Assembly (NCBI GenBank): GCA_027315105.1
Contig: DAHUYP010000030.1
Coordinates: 1-42,417 of the forward strand
Length of the DNA: 42,417 bases
Direction: 5' to 3'
Origin: Gammaproteobacteria bacterium
GTDB taxonomy: Bacteria > Pseudomonadota > Gammaproteobacteria > Steroidobacterales > Steroidobacteraceae
The translations under genes and the position numbers were made by a program. Below are positions 11,486-19,312 of the stretch, piece after piece (the stretch's first letter is position 1; the number at the start of each line of letters is the position of its first letter). The notes under the pieces were generated by a model. It did not search any database. It was not told where the DNA came from and was given only the letters and a program-made list of their open reading frames with translations.

Positions 11486-12458
11486 CGGCCGGCAGCGGCG
11501 CGGCAGCCTCGGCCCGCGGCCGCGCCGCTGGAGCCAGCCACAGCGGCGCCAGTGCACTGCAGCTGGCGGCGCGAATGCCGAGCCGATCGCAGTCATTGCC
11601 GCGGCACACGGCGTCGGTCAGCAGCGAGCGGAAATTGTCGGTGGAAAAGGGCTTGCCGGGCAGGAAGTCCATGAGCGCCGCCTGCACCTGCGCCAGTGCA
11701 TCCGGCAGCGGCCAGATATGGCAGGGCAGCCGTGCGCTGCGGGCCGTGAGGCGCACGATCTGCTCGAGCGTCAGGAGCTCGGGCCCGCACAGCTCGTAGG
11801 TCTGGCGGCTGCTGCTGCCGCCGTGCAGTGCGCGCACGAATGCCTCGGCGACGTCACCGACATAGATCGGGCAGAAGCGCGCGCGCGCGCGCGCCAGGGG
11901 CAGGAAGCCTGCGCCGGCGCGCAACAGCCGGGCGAATCGGTTGGTCAGCGCGTCCCCGGGGCCGAAGATCAGCGACGGCCGGAAGATCGTCCAGTCCAGC
12001 CACGGCGCTCCGCGGACCAGGCGCTCGGCCGCGCCCTTGGTGCGCAGATAATGGCTGCGGCCGCGCTCGGCATCGGCGTTGAGCGCGCTCATGTGCAGCA
12101 GCCGCGACACGCCCGCTTCATCCATGGCGCGCAGCAGCGCGGCAGTGAATTCGACGTGCGCGCGCCGAAAGCCGGCGCCGCCGCGACCGCGCTCGTTGAG
12201 AATGCCCACCAGGTTGATCACCGCGTCGCAGCCTTCGATCAGGCGGCGCAGGAAGTCGGTGTCGTGGACGTCGCCGACCGCGACTTCGACGCTGGGCATC
12301 GGCCGCAGCTCGTCGGCATGGCCGAGGCTGCGGCTCGGCACGCGCAGCTCGTGGCCGGCGCGCGCCAGGCGGACGATGAGCTCGCGCCCCACGAAGCCGG
12401 TGCCCCCTGCGATGCAGATGGTAAGGGGCCGCTCGATGGTCGGAACAGCAGTGCTCAT
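11475..12458 (-). CDS. NAD(P)-binding protein of the complex I NDUFA9-like family
   Basis: 327 aa atypical short-chain dehydrogenase. A Rossmann motif AGGTGFVGRELIVRL sits near the N-terminus, followed by VGDVHD, INLVGILNERG, LLHMSALNAD and SHYLRTKGAAERLVR. The FRPSLIFGPGD segment and GDVAEAF are typical of proteins annotated as complex I NDUFA9 subunit family. A C-terminal extension of about 100 residues ends in an Ala/Pro-rich tail. The mitochondrial relative is an accessory subunit of NADH dehydrogenase; the bacterial function is not established (quinone or complex I related is inference). It lies downstream of hsp20 on the same strand, separated by a strong hairpin. Confidence 0.82.
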   Translation of the reverse strand: MSTAVPTIERPLTICIAGGTGFVGRELIVRLARAGHELRVPSRSLGHADELRPMPSVEVAVGDVHDTDFLRRLIEGCDAVINLVGILNERGRGGAGFRRAHVEFTAALLRAMDEAGVSRLLHMSALNADAERGRSHYLRTKGAAERLVRGAPWLDWTIFRPSLIFGPGDALTNRFARLLRAGAGFLPLARARARFCPIYVGDVAEAFVRALHGGSSSRQTYELCGPELLTLEQIVRLTARSARLPCHIWPLPDALAQVQAALMDFLPGKPFSTDNFRSLLTDAVCRGNDCDRLGIRAASCSALAPLWLAPAARPRAEAAAPLPAVTR

Positions 12459-12473
12459 GTGTCTCCAGTCGAG

Positions 12474-12520
12474 CCGGCGCCGCGCCGCAGCGCATGCGGT
12501 GCGCCACGGCGCGGCGCCGG
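12474..12520 (-). repeat. long stem-loop between hsp20 and the NDUFA9-like gene
   Basis: A perfect 13-bp inverted repeat, 12474-12486 (CCGGCGCCGCGCC) against 12508-12520. The 21-nt loop contains a further 5-bp stem (12490-12494 with 12500-12504). It lies in the 94-bp gap, 15 bp before the start of the leftward gene. There is no T-run on either side, so it is not a standard intrinsic terminator. It may attenuate or process heat-shock transcripts before the downstream gene. Confidence 0.7.
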
Positions 12521-12552
12521 ACCATCAAGCCATCGTCGTCCGCTGCCGTCGA

Positions 12553-12996
12553 TCAGTGGGTCTCGATGCTGACGCGCCTCGGCTCCGGCGCCGGAACCTT
12601 CGGAATCGTCACCTCGAGCACGCCATTGAGATGGCGGGCACGGATGTTGTCCGTCTGCACGTTGTCGGGCAGCGTGAAGCGCCGCAGGAAGCGGCCCGCC
12701 ACACGCTCCAGGCGCGAAAAACCCTTCTGGTCGGCGCGCCGTTCGAGGCGCCGATCGCCGCTGAGGGTCAACACGCCGTTTTCGGCCGTGATCTGGATAT
12801 CCTTCGGCTCCAGACCCGGCAGATCCGCGCGTACCACGAACCGATCGGACTCCTCGTGCACATCCACCGGCGGGATCCACTGCACGGTGCCCTCGCCGCT
12901 GGCCGCCGGGGCGCCGAAGGCGTCGCCGAAGACCTGATCGATCTGGCGATGGATCCGATCCATCACATTCCAGGGCTCATATCGCATGAGTACCAT
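12553..12996 (-). CDS. small heat-shock protein Hsp20/alpha-crystallin family
   Basis: 147 aa ATP-independent holdase that keeps unfolding proteins soluble for DnaK and ClpB. The N-terminal arm is short (RYEPWNVMDRIHRQIDQVFGD). The alpha-crystallin domain spans about residues 45-135, with VDVHEESDRFVVRADLPG, GVLTLSGDRR, FLRRFTLPDNV and the hallmark LNGVLEVTIPK. A V-S-I motif near the C-terminus may serve as the oligomer anchor. The start at 12996 has a strong GGAGG 8 nt upstream; the same frame stays open further 5' to 13218 but without support. A heat-shock-like promoter is at 13062-13089. Confidence 0.95.
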   Translation of the reverse strand: MVLMRYEPWNVMDRIHRQIDQVFGDAFGAPAASGEGTVQWIPPVDVHEESDRFVVRADLPGLEPKDIQITAENGVLTLSGDRRLERRADQKGFSRLERVAGRFLRRFTLPDNVQTDNIRARHLNGVLEVTIPKVPAPEPRRVSIETH

Positions 12997-13061
12997 AGCT
13001 CGTCCTCCGCATTGTCGAATGTTTGTCGGGACCGTCACCCGGCCCGACTCGATGGCCATGA

Positions 13062-13089
13062 ATCTGTGGCTGCGGGCGGAGGATTCAAG
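13062..13089 (-). promoter_or_regulatory. sigma-32-like promoter of hsp20
   Basis: Minus strand: CTTGAAT (13083-13089; 6 of 7 to CTTGAAA), a 13-nt spacer, CCACAGAT (13062-13069; 5 of 7 fixed positions of CCCCATNT). The transcript would start about 57 nt before the hsp20 ATG. It fits the expected heat-shock control of this family. Confidence 0.45.
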
Positions 13090-13141
13090 GCCTCGCGCGC
13101 ACGATCGAGCCGTCGCGGCGCCGTCGAGCGCCGGGGGCCGC

Positions 13142-13200
13142 TGTGCATTTCGTGTGGACGAGCTGTGCATGAGCGGTGCACACAACATCTTGGGGTGCAC
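13142..13200. repeat. cluster of four phased GTGCA elements (possible operator)
   Basis: TGTGCAT occurs at 13142-13148 and 13164-13170 (22 bp apart) and GGTGCAC at 13175-13181 and 13194-13200 (19 bp apart). The shared GTGCA core starts at 13143, 13165, 13176 and 13195, i.e. steps of 22, 11 and 19 bp, close to whole helical turns. The last two are palindromic GTGCAC. The array lies upstream of both promoters, so it could serve hsp20, nrdJ or both. The regulator is unknown. Confidence 0.4.
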
Positions 13201-13362
13201 TGCAGCGGACCGCAGCACCTGGCGGCGTGAGTTTTCTGCGCGCGTTGGCGCGGGCGGAGTTCGCGCATGTTATTGAATAATAAATGCTTTATCGTGACGA
13301 CGCGGGCATTGCATAATCTTGACGATGGCCGGTGGGCTTGATTAACCTCAGCGCCTCACACA

Positions 13363-13374
13363 ACAAGATCTTGT
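13363..13374. promoter_or_regulatory. candidate NrdR box upstream of nrdJa
   Basis: ACAAGATCTTGT is a perfect 12-bp palindrome 57 bp before the nrdJa start. Its core CAAGATCTTG matches the published NrdR-box core (CwAtATaTwG, from memory) at 8 of 10 positions. NrdR normally uses two boxes 2-3 helical turns apart; I looked 21 and 31 bp to either side and found no second copy, so this is tentative. Confidence 0.35.
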
Positions 13375-13431
13375 AGAAGTCCGTGGTCTGCCTGTGTGGC
13401 CGAGTCTGGGGACAAGGGAGCCGCCACCATC

Positions 13432-15579
13432 ATGAATTCAGTCGTGAAACTCGTAGCCAACGACATCAATTCCATCCCGTTCCAGGAAGCATCCCTGGAC
13501 ATCTGGGATAAGAAGTATCGGCTCGCCTCGAAGGATGGAGAGCCGATCGACGGCAGCATGGATGACACCTATAAACGCGTCGCCCAGGCGGTGGCCGACG
13601 TGGAGCGCGCGGACGCGCGCGAGCACTGGTGCGAGCGCTTCCTCTGGGCGTTGCGGCACGGGGCGATCCCGGCCGGGCGCGTGACCTCGAACGCCGGCGC
13701 CTGGGAGCACAAGCCGGCCACGTCGACCATCAACTGCACGGTGTCGGGCACGATCCACGATTCGATGGACGACATCCTCGGCAAGGTGCACGAGGCCGGC
13801 CTGACGCTGAAGGCGGGCTGCGGCATCGGCTATGAATTCTCGACCCTGCGCCCGCGCGGTGCCTACGTTTCGGGCGCCGGCGCCCATACCTCCGGTCCGC
13901 TGTCGTTCATGGATATCTACGACAAGATGTGCTTCACCGTGTCCTCGGCCGGCGGCCGCCGCGGCGCGCAGATGGGCACCTTCGATGTCGGACATCCGGA
14001 TGCCATGGATTTCATCCGCGCCAAGCGCGAAAACGGCCGGCTGCGGCAGTTCAACCTGTCGCTGCTGGTCACGGACGAGTTCATGCAGGCCGTGCGCGAG
14101 GATCGCGAATGGAAGCTCGCCTTCCCGATCGGCCGCCGCGAGTGCGAAGCCGAGCGCGCCGACCTGGACGATGCCCAGCGGTTCGTCTGGCGCGAATGGC
14201 CCTGGCACGACGGCTATGTCGTCAACGATGAAGGCCTGGTGGCCTGCCGCATCTACAAGACCATGCCGGCGCGCCGCATGTGGGACGTCATCATGTCCTC
14301 GACCTACGATTTCGCCGAGCCGGGCTTCATCCTGATCGACCGCGTCAACGAGATGAACAACAACTGGTGGTGCGAGAACATTCGCGCCACTAATCCGTGC
14401 GGCGAGCAACCGTTGCCGCCGTACGGCTCCTGCCTGCTCGGCTCGGTGAACCTGACGCGCTTCGTGCGCGAACCGTTCACGCCGCAGGCGCGTTTCGACT
14501 GGGATGAGTATCGCGAGGTGGTGCGCGTATTCACGCGCATGCTCGACGACGTGGTCGAGATCAACGGCCTGCCGCTGGCGCCGCAGCGCGAGGAAATCCA
14601 GCGCAAGCGCCGCCACGGCATGGGCTTTCTCGGCCTGGGCTCGGCCATGACGCTGCTCGGGATGAAGTACGGCAGCATCGAATCGGTGCAGTTCACCGAA
14701 GACGTGTCGCGCGAGATGGCGCTCGCGGGCTGGGAGGCCGCGCTCGATCTGGCGCGTGAGAAGGGTCCGGCGCCGATCATGAACGAGGAGTTCACGGTCT
14801 CCAAGGAGATGCTGCGCAAGCGTCCGGAGATGGTGCGCGACGGCTGGAAGCCGGGCGCCAGGATTCCGGGACGGCTGCTGCATGCGCGTTACAGCCGTTA
14901 CATGCAGCGCATCGCCGAGGTGGCGCCGCAGCTGGTCGAACAGCTGGCGCAGATCGGTGCCCGCTTCACGCATCACAGCTCGATCGCGCCGACCGGCACC
15001 ATCTCGCTGTCGCTCGCGAACAATGCCAGCAACGGCATCGAGCCGTCGTTCGCGCACCATTATTTCCGCAACGTGATCCGTCCCGGCCGCAAGACCAAGG
15101 AGAAGGTCGACGTGTTCTCCTTCGAGCTGCTGGCGTACCGCGAGCTGGTCAACGCGCGCGCGATGCCGGGGTCGAGCAATGAGGCCGAGGCGCTGCCGCA
15201 CTATTTCACCGCAGCGGACGAGGTCAAGCCGCGCCAGCACGTCGATATCCAGGCCGCGGCGCAGCGCTGGGTCGACTCATCGATCTCCAAGACCGCGAAC
15301 GTGCCGACCAATTTCCCCTACGAGGAATTCAAGGGGATCTATCGCTACGCCCACGAGCAGGGCCTGAAGGGCTGCACGACCTTCCGGTTCAATCCGGAGG
15401 CCTTCCAGGGCGTGCTGGTCAAGGAGGAGGATCTCAAGAACACCACCTACGTGTTCACGCTCGAGGACGGGAGCGAGATCAAGGCGCGCGGGGACGAGGA
15501 GATCGAGTACGACGGCGAGACGCACAGCGCCGCCAATCTGTTCGATGCCTTGAAAGAAGGCTATTACGGGAAGTTCTGA
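13432..15579 (+). CDS. nrdJa: class II (B12-dependent) ribonucleotide reductase, catalytic subunit NrdJa
   Basis: Reduces ribonucleotides to deoxyribonucleotides using a thiyl radical generated from adenosylcobalamin, with or without oxygen. 715 aa from the ATG at 13432; a GTG at 13396 would add 12. Ten-stranded barrel landmarks: C102 in STINCTVSG, C323 in NPCGEQPLPP (thiyl Cys, with N321 and E325), C334 in YGSCLLGSVNL (redox partner of C102), and the finger APTGTISLSLANNASNGIEP. The 11-residue spacing C323-C334 is that of characterised NrdJ. The protein lacks the C-terminal redox-shuttle cysteines, which are encoded by the next gene. GGGAG lies 11 nt before the ATG. A candidate NrdR box is upstream. 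Confidence 0.93.
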   Translation: MNSVVKLVANDINSIPFQEASLDIWDKKYRLASKDGEPIDGSMDDTYKRVAQAVADVERADAREHWCERFLWALRHGAIPAGRVTSNAGAWEHKPATSTINCTVSGTIHDSMDDILGKVHEAGLTLKAGCGIGYEFSTLRPRGAYVSGAGAHTSGPLSFMDIYDKMCFTVSSAGGRRGAQMGTFDVGHPDAMDFIRAKRENGRLRQFNLSLLVTDEFMQAVREDREWKLAFPIGRRECEAERADLDDAQRFVWREWPWHDGYVVNDEGLVACRIYKTMPARRMWDVIMSSTYDFAEPGFILIDRVNEMNNNWWCENIRATNPCGEQPLPPYGSCLLGSVNLTRFVREPFTPQARFDWDEYREVVRVFTRMLDDVVEINGLPLAPQREEIQRKRRHGMGFLGLGSAMTLLGMKYGSIESVQFTEDVSREMALAGWEAALDLAREKGPAPIMNEEFTVSKEMLRKRPEMVRDGWKPGARIPGRLLHARYSRYMQRIAEVAPQLVEQLAQIGARFTHHSSIAPTGTISLSLANNASNGIEPSFAHHYFRNVIRPGRKTKEKVDVFSFELLAYRELVNARAMPGSSNEAEALPHYFTAADEVKPRQHVDIQAAAQRWVDSSISKTANVPTNFPYEEFKGIYRYAHEQGLKGCTTFRFNPEAFQGVLVKEEDLKNTTYVFTLEDGSEIKARGDEEIEYDGETHSAANLFDALKEGYYGKF

Positions 15580-15581
15580 AC

Positions 15582-16304
15582 ATGAGCAGCACACGCATCG
15601 ACAAGCGGATCGTCAAGTACCGGGTCCACAAGCCCGAGGAGTCCCACGGCGGCAAGAGCGCCGCGCCGGCGGAGGAGCTCGCGCACGGCCGCGATGGCCG
15701 TACCGCCAAGGTCATCCGCATGCATGAGGAGATCCAGCGCCCGGAGATGCTGATCGGCTCCACCTACAAGATCAAGACGCCGGTCTCCGATCACGCGATG
15801 TACGTCACGATCAACGACATCGTGCTCAACGAGGGGACCGAATACGAGCAGCGGCGGCCGTTCGAGATCTTCATCAATTCCAAGAACCTGGACCACTTCC
15901 AGTGGATCGTTGCGCTGACGCGCATCATCTCGGCGGTGTTCCGCAAGGGCGGCGACGTGGCGTTCCTGGTCGATGAGCTCAAGGCGGTGTTCGATCCGCG
16001 CGGCGGCTACTGGCAGCCGGGCGGCAAATTCATGCCTTCGATCATCGCCGAGCTCGGCCACGTGATCGAGAAGCACCTGCAGAGCATCGGCTTGATGCGC
16101 AAGCCGGAGCTCGATCCGCATCAGAAGAAGCTGGTGGAAGAGAAGCGCGCCGAATTCGAGGCGCGCGCCCGGCAGCACGACGCGTTCGCGAAATCCCATT
16201 TTCCCGAAGGCGCGCAGCTGTGCAACAAGTGCAGCACCGCCGCGGTGGTGATGATGGACGGCTGCATGACCTGCCTGAATTGCGGCGAATCGAAGTGCGG
16301 CTGA
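15582..16304 (+). CDS. nrdJb: NrdJb, C-terminal half of split class II ribonucleotide reductase
   Basis: 240 aa. The middle resembles the TSCPD-type domain found at the C-terminus of one-piece NrdJ proteins (IQRPEMLIGSTYKIKTP, IFINSKNLDHFQWIVALTR, FRKGGDV). The end carries a cysteine cluster: C214/C217 (CNKC) and C228, C231, C234, C239 (GCMTCLNCGESKCG). It can supply the electrons that re-reduce the active-site disulphide of NrdJa. The gene starts 2 bp after the nrdJa stop. This split is known from Pseudomonas aeruginosa nrdJab. An imperfect G+C-rich hairpin (16373-16379 with 16389-16395) without a T-run lies downstream. Confidence 0.92.
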   Translation: MSSTRIDKRIVKYRVHKPEESHGGKSAAPAEELAHGRDGRTAKVIRMHEEIQRPEMLIGSTYKIKTPVSDHAMYVTINDIVLNEGTEYEQRRPFEIFINSKNLDHFQWIVALTRIISAVFRKGGDVAFLVDELKAVFDPRGGYWQPGGKFMPSIIAELGHVIEKHLQSIGLMRKPELDPHQKKLVEEKRAEFEARARQHDAFAKSHFPEGAQLCNKCSTAAVVMMDGCMTCLNCGESKCG

Positions 16305-16513
16305 TACCGCACCTTGCCGGCGGCATGCACCTGTAAGGCGGCCTGGCCTGCGGCGCGGCCGCGTGGCTCCGGGCCGGCGCCGAGGCGTCGCCGGCACCTG
16401 CGGCTCAGGCGCTGTCGCGCAGTCTGTGAAGCCGCGCATTTCCCGGCCGCGGCTTGTGACATAGTATCGGGCGGTCCGAAGCGCCGCCTGCTCCGCTCAC
16501 CGGCTGTTGCGCC

Positions 16514-18562
16514 ATGAAACGTTGGTTGCTGTGCTGTATCGCCGTCTGCCTGTCGGGCTGGGCCGCTGCCGGTGAGCTCCTGCTGCCCCGTCCGGCCGAG
16601 CTCGCGCCGGATGTCCAGTTCTGGATCCGCGTCTACAGCGAGATCTCGACCAACGAGGGCTTCATTCACGACCAGCACAGGCTGTCGGTGGTGTACGAGA
16701 CGCTGCATTTCGCGGCCGATATGCCGCCGCGTGAGCGCTCGCACCAGGTGGACGCCGAGCGGCAGCGCTTCGCGGGCATCCTGACCCGGCTGGCACACGG
16801 CGCCGCACCGGCCGATGACGAGGAACGACGCGTGCGCGCGCTCTGGGGCGATGAGGGCACGCCGATCCGGCTCGAGCAGGCAGCGCAGGATGTGCGCTTC
16901 CAGCTCGGACAATCGGACCGCTTCCGCGCCGGCCTGGAGCGGTCCGGAGCGTGGGAGACCCATATTGCCGAGGTGTTCGCCAATCTCGGGCTGCCGGCCG
17001 AGATCGCGGCCCTGCCGCACGTGGAATCGTCGTTCGATCCGTCTGCCCATTCGAAGGTCGGTGCCGCCGGCCTGTGGCAGTTCATGCGCACCACCGGCCG
17101 CCGGTTCCTGCGCATCGACGCCGCGGTGGACGAGCGGCTGGATCCGTTTCGCGAGACCGAGGCCGCCGCCCAGCTGCTGTCCTACAACTACCGCCTGCTC
17201 GGCAGCTGGCCGCTTGCGATCACGGCCTATAACCATGGCGCCGACGGTGTGCGCCGCGCGCGCGAGCAGCTGGGCACCGACGACATCGTGCGCATCGTGC
17301 GCGACTACCGCAGCCCGAGCTTCGGTTTTGCCTCGCGCAATTTCTACGTCTCGTTCCTGGCCGCGCTGACGATCGCGCAGAATCCGGACACCTATTTCAG
17401 CGGCCTCGAACGGGCCGCCGAGACCGAGTTTCGCGAGCTCAAGATGCCCTGTGCCGCCAATGCGGCGGTGCTGGCGCGGACCCTCGGCATCGATCGGGAT
17501 GCGCTGCGCAATCTCAATCCGGCGCTGCGTCCGGCGGTGTGGAAAGGACAGCGCACGGTGCCGGCCGGCTACGTGCTGCGGGTGCCGGCGAACGCCTCGA
17601 ACTGGAGCACCGATCTGTTGGCGCAGCGCCTGGGCGCGGCGCGGGCGGTGCGGGCCGCCAGCCTGCCGCCCGCGAGCGCGCCGCCGCCCGCGTCCAGGGC
17701 GACGCCGGCGGTTGCCGCGGCGCGCAGCGCCGCGTTCGCGTCGTCGATGTCAACGGGGATCGTCCCGTTCGGTGCGCCCGATGAGCCTCAGTATTACGTG
17801 GTGGGGCGCGACGACACCATCCCGGCCATCGTGGCCAGCACCGGCCTGTCGCTCAGGCAGCTCATGACGCTGAATTCGCTGCGCGATCAGGGTGAACTCT
17901 ATGAAGGCCAGCGCCTGAGGCTCGCGGAGGCGGTGCCGGAGCCGGAGACCGTGACCACGGCGGCCACGATCGACGCCGCCAAGGCGGCCGTGCAGGAGAG
18001 CCGGGAGGAGCAGCTGGCGGAGGCGGCGGCGAAGAAGACCGAGGCCGGGACCGAGCCGGTGTCGAAGGCGCAGGCCCAGGCGGAGGGTCCACAGCTGGTG
18101 CCCGGCGCCACCGGTCCGGAATCGGCCGATCCGGTCGATTATTCGGTCGCCGCCGACGGCACCATCGAAGTGGTGGCGGCCGAAACGCTGGGTCACTACG
18201 CCGACTGGCTCGGCAGCTCCTCGATGCGGTTGCGGGCCCTGAATCACCTGCGTGCGCGCACCCCGGTGGTCCTCGGCCGCCGGATCAGGCTCGAATTCAC
18301 CGCGGTGGCACCGGCGCAGTTCGAGCAGCGGCGGCGCGACTACCACCGGCGCCTGCAGGCCGCCTACTTCGCCTCGCACCGCATCGCCGGCAGCCAGGTC
18401 TACATCGTGCGCCGCGGCGATTCGCTCTGGAGCATCACCGAGCGCCACGCCGACGTGCCGCTCTGGCTGCTGGAGCAATACAACCCCGACCTGGACTTCG
18501 CCAACCTGCGGCCGGGCACCCAGATATCGCTGCCGCAGGTCGAGGATGTCTCCGGGCTGTGA
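16514..18562 (+). CDS. mltD: membrane-bound lytic murein transglycosylase, MltD-like with LysM domains
   Basis: Cleaves peptidoglycan glycan strands to 1,6-anhydro products in the periplasm. 682 aa. Signal peptide MKRWLLCCIAVCLSGWAAA; no clear lipobox, so it may be soluble. The SLT domain begins near residue 165: LPHVESSFDPSAHSKVGAAG (catalytic Glu in HVESSF) and LWQFM, then YNHGADGVRRA. A LysM-like domain is at about 425-470 (YYVVGRDDTIPAIV). A weaker repeat is at about 540-595. A clear C-terminal LysM is at about 630-675 (YIVRRGDSLWSITERH...LRPGTQISLP). Ala/Pro/Glu-rich linkers lie between. A weak TAGTAT -10 (16462-16467) is the only promoter hint upstream. The L,D-transpeptidase gene follows 48 bp later. 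Confidence 0.9.
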   Translation: MKRWLLCCIAVCLSGWAAAGELLLPRPAELAPDVQFWIRVYSEISTNEGFIHDQHRLSVVYETLHFAADMPPRERSHQVDAERQRFAGILTRLAHGAAPADDEERRVRALWGDEGTPIRLEQAAQDVRFQLGQSDRFRAGLERSGAWETHIAEVFANLGLPAEIAALPHVESSFDPSAHSKVGAAGLWQFMRTTGRRFLRIDAAVDERLDPFRETEAAAQLLSYNYRLLGSWPLAITAYNHGADGVRRAREQLGTDDIVRIVRDYRSPSFGFASRNFYVSFLAALTIAQNPDTYFSGLERAAETEFRELKMPCAANAAVLARTLGIDRDALRNLNPALRPAVWKGQRTVPAGYVLRVPANASNWSTDLLAQRLGAARAVRAASLPPASAPPPASRATPAVAAARSAAFASSMSTGIVPFGAPDEPQYYVVGRDDTIPAIVASTGLSLRQLMTLNSLRDQGELYEGQRLRLAEAVPEPETVTTAATIDAAKAAVQESREEQLAEAAAKKTEAGTEPVSKAQAQAEGPQLVPGATGPESADPVDYSVAADGTIEVVAAETLGHYADWLGSSSMRLRALNHLRARTPVVLGRRIRLEFTAVAPAQFEQRRRDYHRRLQAAYFASHRIAGSQVYIVRRGDSLWSITERHADVPLWLLEQYNPDLDFANLRPGTQISLPQVEDVSGL

Positions 18563-18596
18563 TCCCTGCACGCTCGCGGCGGCCATGAGGCGTGTC

Positions 18597-18602
18597 TATA
18601 AT
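18597..18602 (+). promoter_or_regulatory. consensus -10 element 8 nt before the L,D-transpeptidase start
   Basis: A perfect TATAAT at 18597-18602, with the ATG at 18611. Transcription starting about 7 nt after the -10 would begin at or next to the start codon. No -35 is recognisable 16-18 nt upstream and no Shine-Dalgarno exists, which fits a leaderless mRNA. Confidence 0.45.
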
Positions 18603-18610
18603 TTGACCCG

Positions 18611-19216
18611 ATGCGAGCGATTGCACCGCTGACGGTCCCGTTGTTGCTGGCTGCTGCCGGGGCGGCCTGGTGCGATATCGTCTCGAACAGCGCCTCGGAC
18701 GGGCAGGTGAGCGCGGCCACGCCGGCCTCGGGCCAGGCGAGCGGCAGCGCCACCGGGTTGGCTGCAGCGCCGGACCTGTCCCCGTACCTGCCGCAGGCCG
18801 ACGAAGTCATCGTTCGAAAATCCGAGCGCCGGCTCTATCTGATGCGCGGCGGCCAGGTGCTGCGCAGCTACCGCGTCGCGCTCGGGCTCATACCGGCGGG
18901 CGCCAAGGAGCGCGCCGGCGACTTTCGTACGCCCGAGGGCCGCTATCTGCTGACCCGGCGCAATGCCCGCAGCGACTATTTCATGTCGATCCAGGTGTCC
19001 TACCCGAATGATCAGGACCTGCGCCGCGCCCGGCATCAGCATGTGGATCCCGGCGGGGCGATCATGATCCACGGTCTTCCCAACAGCCTGTGGCACCCGC
19101 CCGACTACTATGCGACCGCGGATTGGACCGATGGCTGCATCGCCATGTCGGATTCCGATATGGTGGAGGTGTGGCTGTTGACGCGAGACAACATCCCGAT
19201 CGAAATCCGGCCTTGA
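18611..19216 (+). CDS. L,D-transpeptidase family protein (YkuD domain)
   Basis: 201 aa with an N-terminal signal peptide and a Ser/Ala-rich linker to about residue 60. The YkuD domain starts at VIVRKSERRLYLMRGGQ. Catalytic region: H in IMIHGLPN and the nucleophile Cys in DWTDGCIAMSDSDM. The DGCIA form, not SHGCIR, is that of the YafK/DpaA-like subgroup. E. coli DpaA removes Braun lipoprotein from peptidoglycan, so hydrolysis is as likely as cross-linking. It sits directly after the transglycosylase gene, giving a small cell-wall remodelling pair. Confidence 0.88.
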   Translation: MRAIAPLTVPLLLAAAGAAWCDIVSNSASDGQVSAATPASGQASGSATGLAAAPDLSPYLPQADEVIVRKSERRLYLMRGGQVLRSYRVALGLIPAGAKERAGDFRTPEGRYLLTRRNARSDYFMSIQVSYPNDQDLRRARHQHVDPGGAIMIHGLPNSLWHPPDYYATADWTDGCIAMSDSDMVEVWLLTRDNIPIEIRP

Positions 19217-19312
19217 ACGCGGCCACACGGAATCCTCCGCCAGGCCGGTAGCGTGCTCGTTCCGGGCTTGCGCCCGATCCCGCACCCGACTCCCGGCACC
19301 CGAGCCGAATAC

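Larger units (their letters stand above)
12997..13431. other. 435-bp divergent regulatory region between hsp20 and nrdJa
   Basis: No convincing gene here. It holds, from hsp20 outward, a sigma-32-like promoter (13062-13089), four phased GTGCA elements (13142-13200), an A+T-rich patch (about 13268-13292) unlike its surroundings, sigma-70-like fragments facing nrdJa (CATAAT at 13312-13317; TTGACG at 13319-13324 with no good -10), and a perfect 12-bp palindrome resembling an NrdR box (13363-13374). I looked for a cobalamin riboswitch because NrdJ needs B12 and saw no convincing B12 box. Confidence 0.6.

Noticed and set aside
12996..13218. 221-aa version of Hsp20 starting at 13218
   Set aside because: The extra 74 residues have no family similarity and would cover the promoter; the ATG at 12996 has an ideal GGAGG.
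12997..13431. Cobalamin riboswitch before the B12-dependent reductase
   Set aside because: No convincing B12-box sequence or riboswitch-sized structured leader could be recognised.
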